DNA from: Streptomyces nojiriensis | GTDB taxonomy: Bacteria > Actinomycetota > Actinomycetes > Streptomycetales > Streptomycetaceae | Direction: 5' to 3' | Assembly (NCBI RefSeq): GCF_017639205.1 | Contig: NZ_CP071139.1 | Span: forward strand, 868,001 to 932,000 | DNA length: 64,000 nucleotides | Shown: positions 53,684 through 61,224 of the stretch, piece by piece | Layout: each line of letters starts with the position of its first letter | Position numbering within the stretch: position 1 is the first letter of the stretch | Made by a program: the position numbers and the translations under genes | The notes under the pieces: generated by a model | The model's database searches: none | The model's input: only the letters and a program-made list of their open reading frames with translations | What the model was told of the DNA's origin: nothing

Positions 53684-55471
53684 ATGGTGAACAACGGGGA
53701 CATGGGCGCAACTCGACAGTGGGAGGTTCCCGGCTACGTCCACGGCAGGGAATTGGGCGCCGGCGCCTGCGGGAGGGTCGTCGAAGCCGTGGACCAGGCT
53801 TCCGGCACCCCGGTGGCGATCAAGTATCTGACCCACGGCGCGCGCACCGCCTTCCGCGCCGAGGCCCGTCTGCTGATGGGCTTGCGGTCGCCGTACGTGG
53901 TTCGCATCGACGACTACGTCGAGCACACCGAAGGCGCCGCGATCGTCATGGAGTTGGTGGACGGCGTCTCACTCAGGACGCTGCTGCGCCAGGAGGGTCC
54001 CACGGGTCCTGAGGCTGCCCTCACCGTGCTCAAGGGCTCGTTGCTCGGTCTTGCCGCAGCTCACGAGGCGGGACTGGTGCACCGGGACTACAAACCGGAG
54101 AACATTCTGGTCGCCCTCGACGGCTGCTCCAAGCTGGTGGACTTCGGGATCGCGGTGGCCAGTGGGGATGCCTCCGACATCGCCGGCACCCCGCCCTATA
54201 TGGCTCCCGAGCAGTGGACCGGGCGCCCCGTCACCCCCGTCACCCCCGTCACCGATGTCTACGCCGCGACGGCCGTCTTCTTCGAGTGCCTCGCCGGCTC
54301 CAAGCCGTACCCGGGCACCACGGCTGCCGAACTGGCGGTTCAGCACATCGAGGCGCCCATACCCGACGACAGGGTTCCTGAGGCGCTGCGGCCGTTGATC
54401 CGCCGTGGCCTGGCCAAACGGGCCGTGGAACGACCGCCGAGCGCTGCCGCGTTCGTCCGAGAACTGGATGCGCTGGCGACCAGTACGTACGGCGAGGACT
54501 GGGAGGTGCGCGGGCAGCGCAGCTTGGCCGCGCTCCTCACACTTCTTCCGGTGCTGGTGGGTTCCGCGAACGACGCCGTGACCGGGGCGACGGCCTTCGC
54601 GGACACCACCCTCGCCACGACAACCACCGCACCCGCATCAGGACATGCCTCAGCGGCGGCATCGGATCGGCCGCGGTCCCGGATCCGCGCCGTCGGCCGG
54701 CGCAAGCCGACGGTCGTCGCCGGGTCTGCCGCCCTTCTGCTCACCGGGGTCCTCGCGCTGTCCGCGATCGCCGAAGGGGATGACGCGGGGGCTGGCGCCA
54801 CGGGCTCCGCTCCGCACTCCGGCCACGCGCCCGACGCTCCCGACGCCGCCGGCTCGCCCCTCTCCCCCGGCGCGCCCGGCTCCCCGGCCGGCACCCGCCC
54901 CACGGGGCCCCGCTCCACCATTGCCCCCGGTACTGAGCAGTCGGGGACCGCTGCCGGTCCCCCACCCGGTGGCGGGACCGGCAGCGGTACGGAGGATTCC
55001 ACGGCGGCCGGGGGTTCTTCGTCCGCGCCGAGTGCCGGACCCGCTTCCACGGAATCGGCAGCACGGCCGACGCCCTCGACCACGAACGCGCCCCCGGGGA
55101 CGCCTCCCGTCGCACCGCCCGTCGCGTCCCCCACCCTGCGGGTGCTGGCCGTGTCCCTTTCCCAGTACGGCTGCTCCGGAAAGTTCGGCACCCAGGCCGT
55201 CGCATCCGTGAAATCCGACGGCGTCGCCACCGGAACGCTGGTCCTCACCTGGTTCCACAGCAACACCCCGGGATGGGGCCCCGTCGTGGCGACGGACAGA
55301 ATCACCATCCCTGCCGGGCAGACCTCGTTCAGCAAGACCTACGCCCACACGTTCGGATCCGGCGACCCCTTCCTGTACTGGGGTGTCCAGGTGTCGAGCG
55401 ACCCCGCGGCAGCGACGGGTGCCGGCACGTACAAGGTGCTCTACGCCGATGACTGCAACCCGGTCCTCTGA
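53684..55471 (+). CDS. Membrane serine/threonine protein kinase with Ig-like extracellular domain
   Basis: The 595-residue protein has a cytoplasmic kinase domain with all catalytic motifs: G-loop GRELGAGACG, Lys47 in VAIK, Glu60, HRDYKPEN (Asp135, Asn140), DFG (153) and APEQW. A Ser/Ala-rich linker, one helix (about 345-362), a long Pro/Ser/Thr linker and an extracellular Ig-like domain (TLRVLAVSLSQYGCSGKFGT ... YADDC) follow. The CCCGTCACC unit is repeated three times at 54227-54253 inside the kinase domain, encoding VTPVTPVT. No PASTA repeats. It is overlapped in transcription by the Ig-like partner at 55479. Confidence 0.92.
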   Translation: MVNNGDMGATRQWEVPGYVHGRELGAGACGRVVEAVDQASGTPVAIKYLTHGARTAFRAEARLLMGLRSPYVVRIDDYVEHTEGAAIVMELVDGVSLRTLLRQEGPTGPEAALTVLKGSLLGLAAAHEAGLVHRDYKPENILVALDGCSKLVDFGIAVASGDASDIAGTPPYMAPEQWTGRPVTPVTPVTDVYAATAVFFECLAGSKPYPGTTAAELAVQHIEAPIPDDRVPEALRPLIRRGLAKRAVERPPSAAAFVRELDALATSTYGEDWEVRGQRSLAALLTLLPVLVGSANDAVTGATAFADTTLATTTTAPASGHASAAASDRPRSRIRAVGRRKPTVVAGSAALLLTGVLALSAIAEGDDAGAGATGSAPHSGHAPDAPDAAGSPLSPGAPGSPAGTRPTGPRSTIAPGTEQSGTAAGPPPGGGTGSGTEDSTAAGGSSSAPSAGPASTESAARPTPSTTNAPPGTPPVAPPVASPTLRVLAVSLSQYGCSGKFGTQAVASVKSDGVATGTLVLTWFHSNTPGWGPVVATDRITIPAGQTSFSKTYAHTFGSGDPFLYWGVQVSSDPAAATGAGTYKVLYADDCNPVL

Positions 55472-55478
55472 GCCGGCC

Positions 55479-56156
55479 ATGGACCACAGACCGCACGACG
55501 AAGAGCTCACCGTCCACCTCCCCCGATCGCACCCGGCCGACGAGGCGACCAGCGCGACCCTCCTGGACGAGGCCGCCTGGGGCATGCCGCCCTCCGAGCA
55601 GGACATCCACTCCACCACGCCCCCTCCCGCGCCCGCACCCGCACCCGCACCCGCACCCGCCGATCCTCCGTCGGGCGGCCTGGGACGCTTGACGGCGGTG
55701 TGGCACGGCACCCTCACCGAACCTTCGGGCGCGCCGTACACGGCCGGTGCCCAGCGCAGGCGCGGCCGCCTCCGGGGTCGGCTGATCGTGGCGGGGGCGG
55801 CGCTGGCGGCCGTGTTCCTCCTCATCCGGCAGCAGACCGGCGATCCGCTGTCGGTGACGGGAGTCACCGTGCGTCCCAGCTCCCCGGCCGTCGGCTGCGA
55901 CACCGTCGTCACCGTGCTGGCGACGATCCGCAGCAACGGGGAAGGCGGAACGCTGAGCTACCGCTGGCGCCGCAGCGACGGCACGGTCACCAGCCCGGTA
56001 CGGCAGCGGATCGCACCGAGAGCACGGCTGACCGAGGTCACGCTCCACTGGGCCTTCCACGGGCCCGGCTCCATGGAGGCCACCGCTGTGCTGGAGGTGC
56101 TGTCGCCGAACCCTGCCCGCGCCGAGGCCACCTTCGCCTACACCTGCCACCTGTGA
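55479..56156 (+). CDS. Membrane protein with Ig-like domain, kinase partner
   Basis: The 225-residue protein has an acidic cytoplasmic N-terminus, a PAPAPAPAPAPA tract (from a 6-base GCACCC-type repeat at 55632-55660), one helix (about residues 103-120, RLIVAGAALAAVFLLI) and an extracellular Ig-like domain (VTVRPSSPAVGCDTVVTVLA ... TLSYRWRRSDGTV ... ATFAYTCHL). That domain resembles the outer domain of the kinase encoded seven bases upstream. The pair may form a sensor complex. Function unknown. Confidence 0.75.
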   Translation: MDHRPHDEELTVHLPRSHPADEATSATLLDEAAWGMPPSEQDIHSTTPPPAPAPAPAPAPADPPSGGLGRLTAVWHGTLTEPSGAPYTAGAQRRRGRLRGRLIVAGAALAAVFLLIRQQTGDPLSVTGVTVRPSSPAVGCDTVVTVLATIRSNGEGGTLSYRWRRSDGTVTSPVRQRIAPRARLTEVTLHWAFHGPGSMEATAVLEVLSPNPARAEATFAYTCHL

Positions 56157-56297
56157 CTCTGCGGCACGGGGCGCAGGGGGCGCACGGTAGCCTCGTAGAC
56201 GATCACCGCCGCTCCGGGAGTCCGAGGACGTGCGGATGACCCGTCAGGCCAGGTGCAGGGGCTGCGAAGTGCTCCAGGGGACGATCGGAGAAGCGGC

Positions 56298-56786
56298 ATG
56301 GATCTGCTCCTGGCACCACCGACCGCTGCCGGGCCCGTACGCCTGGGAAGGCCGTACGAGGAGGCCCTGACCGCGGTCCGGCCCTGGGGCGAGCCGCGGA
56401 TCGCCGGCCCCACCGCCCGGCGGGCGCGTCGGCTCATGGGCGACTTCGGCGGGGTCGGCTACACGGTCTTCTTCGATGCGGAGGACCATGCGACGGCCGT
56501 GGAATTGTGGTGGCCCGGCGAGAGCCGGCTGAGCACCGCGCGTGTCCTCCTGGAGGGGCACGAGGTCTTCACGACGCCGGCCGACACGGTCCTCGCGGAG
56601 CTGCGCGGGCGCGGGTGGAGCGTGGATGCCGAGGACCCGGAGAACGTCGTCGTGCCGGGCGTCTCGCTGGGCTTCACCCGCCGGACCTCCCAGGAAGTAC
56701 CGCGCGACGGGCAGGGCCTGCCCGTCTCCTTCACCTCGGTCCTCGTCGCAGGCGAGGGCTATTACGACTTCCGCTGTGCGCAGTAG
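56298..56786 (+). CDS. Conserved hypothetical protein
   Basis: The 162-residue protein (from ATG 56298 after GGAGAAG) begins MDLLLAPPTAAGPVRLG, a small globular fold rich in beta strands (GGVGYTVFFDAEDHATAVELW). It has no signal peptide. Similar start patterns recur in Streptomyces proteins that I cannot name. It lies 140 bp after the kinase partner. Confidence 0.6.
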   Translation: MDLLLAPPTAAGPVRLGRPYEEALTAVRPWGEPRIAGPTARRARRLMGDFGGVGYTVFFDAEDHATAVELWWPGESRLSTARVLLEGHEVFTTPADTVLAELRGRGWSVDAEDPENVVVPGVSLGFTRRTSQEVPRDGQGLPVSFTSVLVAGEGYYDFRCAQ

Positions 56787-57043
56787 GGCCGTCCGGGTGG
56801 CGGACCGGCCCGCAGAAACGATCACGTGTGCGGCGCGGCCGAACGGCCGTGCCGGAACCCGCAAGGATCGACAGAGCAGGCACCTCTTTCTTCGAAGGAG
56901 AAGCGGCACGCCGCGCGCTCCCGTCGTACCGGGATGGCCGCGGGGCAGACCTTGCGGGTGGACGTACGACGGGCCGGAACCGTTTTCCGGGCCGGCTCCG
57001 CGGCCGCCGCCGATCTCCTTTGAATCCGGATGAGAAGGATTTC

Positions 57044-58126
57044 ATGAGCAGCAGCGCCAAGATCCAGGCGCCCTCCGGGCTCCTGGCCGACATCAAGCAC
57101 CGATCCGACGGCCACCACCAGATGTTCGGCATCCATCTGCGGTGGCAGATCGGTGACAACCGGCCCGACCACGGAACGTGGCCCCCGCCCGCGGACTGGA
57201 ACGAAGGCGACGCTCCCTATCCGCACGTCTACGAGGTGTGGATCAACGGTGAGGCGCGGCAGACGGTGTTCCTCCACTGGCCTGCCTGGGACTGGGCCCC
57301 GTCCAACTCCCACTGGGTGGACCTGGGTGAGGAGCCTGACGCCGAATACCGGGTGAAGATCCGGGCCAAGGTCGACGGTTCGTTCACCGCGTTCACCAAC
57401 GAGGTCACCGTCGCCTCGGCCGCGGCGGTGCCCTGGTCCGCCCCGCGGGAACCCCGGGGCGCGCAGTCCGGCGTCGCCGACCACGCTCCGCGTCACGGCA
57501 CGATGAACCACCCGCGCAGCCGGGCCGCCGTCGCGATCAGGGACGAGGACCCTTCTCCGATCTGTGCGAAGGCCCGGGCCGAGAACACCAGCACCACCTG
57601 GCAGGAGGTGCTGCCGGGGGCCGACCGCATGCTGGCCGACTACCCCTGGAACAACGCCCTGCGCTATCTGGAGTACCGGAAGTTCTTCGAGGGCAGCACC
57701 GTCGCCTCCACCGGCAACCCGGCGTTCGCAGGTCTCGACCTCGCTCCCCGTCCGGATCTCGGTGACTGGCCCACGACCCGGCTGGACGCCTCCGCCGCAA
57801 GCCACACGTTCTCGTACGACTACACGGCCTATCACACGGACGACACCTGGTCGCACCGCTGGTTCCTCACCCGCGGCGGGTGGGACCCCGGCAGCGGACT
57901 CTCGTGGGAGGACCTGGAGCCCATTCCGTTCCTGATCGAGGTCCAGGGAGCTCCGAAGGAGGAGGACTCCACCCAGTGGGAGTTCGCCACCCTCCCGTCC
58001 CGGAACGGACGGGCCGCGATCGTGCATGTCTGGGGCGGTCACGGCGGACCGGACACCCCTGACGGCGGCAACGGCCGCAAGACCGGGGAGTTCTTCCTGT
58101 CCGTGTGCGACGTGGTGCTCCACTGA
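57044..58126 (+). CDS. AA10-LPMO-like protein with N-terminal FnIII-like domain and no signal peptide
   Basis: The 360-residue protein starts at ATG 57044 after AGAAGGA. Residues 1-128 form a FnIII-like beta domain (FGIHLRWQIGD ... AEYRVKIRAKVDGSFTAFTN). Residues 151-360 resemble AA10 lytic polysaccharide monooxygenases: HGTMNHPRSR (His151), SYDYTAYHTDDTWSHRWFLT with candidate His264, GWDPGSGLSWEDLEPIP, GRAAIVHVWGGH and FFLSVCDVVL at the end. In known LPMOs the first His is the N-terminus after signal cleavage; here it is internal and no export signal exists. Either a protease exposes it or the copper site is not used. Confidence 0.75.
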   Translation: MSSSAKIQAPSGLLADIKHRSDGHHQMFGIHLRWQIGDNRPDHGTWPPPADWNEGDAPYPHVYEVWINGEARQTVFLHWPAWDWAPSNSHWVDLGEEPDAEYRVKIRAKVDGSFTAFTNEVTVASAAAVPWSAPREPRGAQSGVADHAPRHGTMNHPRSRAAVAIRDEDPSPICAKARAENTSTTWQEVLPGADRMLADYPWNNALRYLEYRKFFEGSTVASTGNPAFAGLDLAPRPDLGDWPTTRLDASAASHTFSYDYTAYHTDDTWSHRWFLTRGGWDPGSGLSWEDLEPIPFLIEVQGAPKEEDSTQWEFATLPSRNGRAAIVHVWGGHGGPDTPDGGNGRKTGEFFLSVCDVVLH

Positions 58127-58475
58127 CACCATCCATCCGGATCCGAATGCCCGGTCAGGGGGCGCGGAACGGGTGAGGTCATGAGCGGGGCGGCCGCGCG
58201 GAACCACGGCCGCCCGCTCGTTCCTCGCGCAACTCGGGGCGGCCCTCTCGCGGGCGGTGCCGTGGGCTTCAACCCAGGCTCTTGCAGGCCCCGTTGGGAC
58301 GCATGTCCAGCCGTCAGGGTATCCGGGATCGCGCGCCGATTTCTTAGCATCACAGGCCAATAACGCTCTTGACCGCCGCCCGCACGACTACAAAGGAGCC
58401 CATCGAACCGAACCCGGCGCCAACGGGGTGATGAACCCGTTGTTCGGAATATGGCGAAGGTGGTGATGTGCATGC
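58127..58475. other. 349-bp intergenic region
   Basis: No frame with a ribosome site or domain was seen. It contains the presumed promoter of the ribosome-inactivating-protein-like gene, with an AT-richer patch (TTTCTTAGCATCACAGG) near 58335-58360. Confidence 0.4.
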
Positions 58476-59123
58476 GTGAGTGCAGCAGGATCCAAGCGAT
58501 TGCGGTCAGATCCGCCACGGGAAGCCCGCGTTCTGGACCTCTCCCCCGATAGGCCGCCCATGCTGATACCGATGCTGTTTTCCCCGGCGCTCGCCTCGGC
58601 CGACGAGTACCGATCCCTGACGTCGACCATCCGGTCGAAGGCGCAAGATGCGCAGGGATTCTTCGGCGGAGCCGGGCGCAAGGAGGGCGAAATGCCCTAC
58701 CTCCCCCTCCACGTCCAATTGCGCGGCCTGTTCATCGAGCTCTACATCGAGCTCCGCCCACGCAATACGAGCCTCCGGATAGCCGGATTCCGGAACATCT
58801 TCGAGAACGGTCAGGCCCCGCCGGAAGCGTACGTACGCCACGTACGGGACTCGGTCGCACCGCCGGGGCTCCGCCGAACGGAAGCCCTGCCGTTCGGCGG
58901 AGGCCGCGCCGACCTGGAGAGGGCCGCCGCCGTTCGGCGTTCCGGCGTCCTCCTCGGGCGCCGGCCCTTGAGCGACGCGGTCGTCCGGCTGCACCAGAAC
59001 CGCGATCCGCGGAGCACCGCTCACGGAATGCTCGTGCTCTCGGAAATGCTCTGCGAAGCCGCCCGGTACCCCGCCCTGGCCGATGCGATGTCACGTATCT
59101 GGATGACCGGGGGGCGGCTGTAG
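58476..59123 (+). CDS. Ribosome-inactivating protein (ricin-A-like) domain protein
   Basis: The 215-residue protein follows ricin A chain in order: DEYRSLTSTIRSKA, IELYIELRPRNTSLRIAGFRN, LPFGGGRADLERAAAVRRSG, PLSDAVVRLHQN and the active site MLVLSEMLCEAARYPALADA, with Glu194 and Arg197 matching the catalytic EAAR. RIPs remove an adenine from the 28S/23S rRNA sarcin-ricin loop. The segment after the active site is short, ending WMTGGRL, without the SW-x-x-LS motif, and the usual first active-site Tyr is Phe105. GTG 58476 is taken; ATG 58560 is an alternative. No clear signal peptide. Confidence 0.82.
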   Translation: MSAAGSKRLRSDPPREARVLDLSPDRPPMLIPMLFSPALASADEYRSLTSTIRSKAQDAQGFFGGAGRKEGEMPYLPLHVQLRGLFIELYIELRPRNTSLRIAGFRNIFENGQAPPEAYVRHVRDSVAPPGLRRTEALPFGGGRADLERAAAVRRSGVLLGRRPLSDAVVRLHQNRDPRSTAHGMLVLSEMLCEAARYPALADAMSRIWMTGGRL

Positions 59124-59172
59124 TCCGCAGCGGTCTGCGCGGAGGGCGGCGCTCTGCCGGATCCCGCCGCGT

Positions 59173-59191
59173 CCCCGCCGGCCGGGCGGGG
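59173..59191. terminator. Bidirectional terminator
   Basis: CCCCGCC-GGCCG-GGCGGGG (7-bp stem) lies between the convergent RIP-like and amidase genes. Confidence 0.65.
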
Positions 59192-59264
59192 CGCTCGCCC
59201 GCACGCCGTCCCGGGCATCCGGATCCCTCTTCGGGTGCACGGGACGGAGTGCGGGCGGCACGGT

Positions 59265-61124
59265 TCAGAACTTGCTCAGGTTGAGCGCGTTCTGCAGGGC
59301 CTTGACGGTGGCGGGACCCCACGCACCGTCGACGGCCAGACCGGCGCCGGTCATCCGGTTGAGGTGGGACTGCAGGGCCTTGTAGGTCGCCGGACCGGTG
59401 ATGCCGTCCTCGACGAGCCCGGCGCCCGACCACACGTTGAGGTGGTGCTGCAGCGCCTTCTTGGAATTCGGCCCCCACTGGCCGTCCGCCGTCACGCCGA
59501 TGACCTCCTGGGTGGCACGGATCGTCGCGGGCCCGAAGTCGCCGTCGACGACGAGCCGGGCGCCGTCGTCGATGTACGCGAAGTACGCGGCTTCGGTGGC
59601 CGGGCCCCACGCGCCGTCGGCCGGGGTGCCGACCTTGGCCTGCAGCCAGCGGACGCCCGCGAGGGTCAGCGGGCCCCAGGCGCCGTCCTGGTCCAGGGCA
59701 GGGCTGTATCCGAGGGAGTTGACCGCGTACTGCTGCATCAGCACCGAACGCACCGAGCTCATGCCGCCGGAACCACCCGAACCGCCGGAACCACCGCCTG
59801 CGTACGCCTTGTACGCGGCCTCGGTGCCGGGCCCCCACAGGCCGTCGACACCGGTACCGACCTTGCCCTGGAGCCAGCGGACGCCCGCGTCCGTCAGCGG
59901 ACCCCACACCCCGTCGACCGCCAGCGCCGGGTTGTAGCCCAGCCCGTTGACCGCCTGCTGCTGAGCGGAGACGGACCGCACCTGGGTCATGCCCCCGCCG
60001 CCGCCACCGCTGGAGTCGCTGCCGCCGCCACCGCCGCCGGATCCGTACTCGATCGTGACGCTGTCGGCGACCATGCCGCCCTGCACCCAGGCCCGCAGGG
60101 CCGAGCCCGGGCAGCTGGTGGAGTTGCCGGAGAGCCCGCCGTGCCAGGTCTGCGCGAGCGTCCTGCCCGCCAGCTGGTTGGCCTGCTTGTACAGGGCGCG
60201 GATCGCTGACAGTGCCCGCGGGGTCGCGTCGCCGTCCTCGCCTATGAAGCAGACGCCGATGTGGCTCGTGTTGTGACCGGTGGCGTGCGCTCCCTGGACG
60301 TACCAGCCGCGGCCTTCGAAGATGCGACCGGTGTCGTCGACGAGGAAGTTGTATCCGATGTCCGACCAGCCGTTGGAATCCATGTGGTAGTTCTGGATCT
60401 GGCGGACGGTCTGTGTCGTCGGACCCGCCGAATAGTGAACGGTGAATCCCGTTCGGTCACCCATGTCGACCCGGGTCACCTCCCGCGCCGGACGCGCACC
60501 CCATTCGGAGCGCGAGTACACGTAGGTGATCCCCTCCTTCCCGCCCGTCGATCCGCCCGGAACGGGCTTCGGCGGTTCGAGTTCGCCGAGAAGGACCTTG
60601 GGGTACAGGTTTCCCGGGCATTCCGTGTAGGTGAGGCGCATGTCCCTGTGCCCCACGACGGCGGTGCCCGCCATGCAGTACCGGAGGTATTCGATCAGCT
60701 GCCGGAACGCGGCCACCATTTCGGACGTGACCGCGTCCTCCGACCCGATCAGTCCCAGGATGGAGTAGTAGTTCTGGTTGACGCCCTTGCGCTCCGTGCC
60801 GTTCGCCGCCTGCCGCCTGCCCAGCCCGCGGCCCTCGTAGATGCTGCCGTGCTTGCAGATGGCGAAGCTGTAGGGGATGTCGTCGTAGGGCGGCTCCTTC
60901 ATGTCGAGCCAGTCCGCCACATGACCGAGCGGCGAGTAGTACATCGAGTTCTTCTGCACCTCCCGGACCAGACCGGCGCACCGGTCGTGCTGGTCGACGG
61001 CGAAATGGCCACCCCCTTCGTGGTGGATGACCACGCCGCCGAGCCAGGGGGTGAAAGGGTCCTTGTCGATCTTCTTCGGGGGCAGCGCGCCCCATTGCGC
61101 CCGGCTGATGATGGAAAAAGCCAT
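59265..61124 (-). CDS. Double-PGRP/amidase_2 protein with peptidoglycan-binding repeats, no signal peptide
   Basis: The 619-residue protein begins directly with a PGRP-type amidase domain (SRAQWGALPPKKID, VVIHHEGGG, VVGHRDMRLT). A second such domain follows near residue 205 (YSRSEWGARPAREVT, FTVHYSAGP, ATGHNTSHIGV, CPG). After Gly/Ser linkers come at least four peptidoglycan-binding units (DGVWGPLTDAGVRWLQ, DGAWGPLTLAGVRWLQ, DGQWGPNSKKALQHHL, DGAWGPATVKALQNAL). The zinc ligands appear present in both amidase domains. It should cut N-acetylmuramoyl-L-alanine bonds, but there is no export signal, as in phage endolysins or injected effectors. Confidence 0.88.
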   Translation of the reverse strand: MAFSIISRAQWGALPPKKIDKDPFTPWLGGVVIHHEGGGHFAVDQHDRCAGLVREVQKNSMYYSPLGHVADWLDMKEPPYDDIPYSFAICKHGSIYEGRGLGRRQAANGTERKGVNQNYYSILGLIGSEDAVTSEMVAAFRQLIEYLRYCMAGTAVVGHRDMRLTYTECPGNLYPKVLLGELEPPKPVPGGSTGGKEGITYVYSRSEWGARPAREVTRVDMGDRTGFTVHYSAGPTTQTVRQIQNYHMDSNGWSDIGYNFLVDDTGRIFEGRGWYVQGAHATGHNTSHIGVCFIGEDGDATPRALSAIRALYKQANQLAGRTLAQTWHGGLSGNSTSCPGSALRAWVQGGMVADSVTIEYGSGGGGGGSDSSGGGGGGMTQVRSVSAQQQAVNGLGYNPALAVDGVWGPLTDAGVRWLQGKVGTGVDGLWGPGTEAAYKAYAGGGSGGSGGSGGMSSVRSVLMQQYAVNSLGYSPALDQDGAWGPLTLAGVRWLQAKVGTPADGAWGPATEAAYFAYIDDGARLVVDGDFGPATIRATQEVIGVTADGQWGPNSKKALQHHLNVWSGAGLVEDGITGPATYKALQSHLNRMTGAGLAVDGAWGPATVKALQNALNLSKF

Positions 61125-61224
61125 GTCGTCGTTCTCCTGGTGATTGCGCGGCCTGCCGTGCCGCCGCGCGCTGTCGTCGATTCCTGACGGAACGGGCCGA
61201 CCCCGCCCCTGCGTGCCGGCGGCG

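Noticed and set aside
54227..54253. Short tandem repeat as a possible CRISPR or regulatory array
   Set aside because: It is three CCCGTCACC units in frame inside the kinase gene, a coding microsatellite only.
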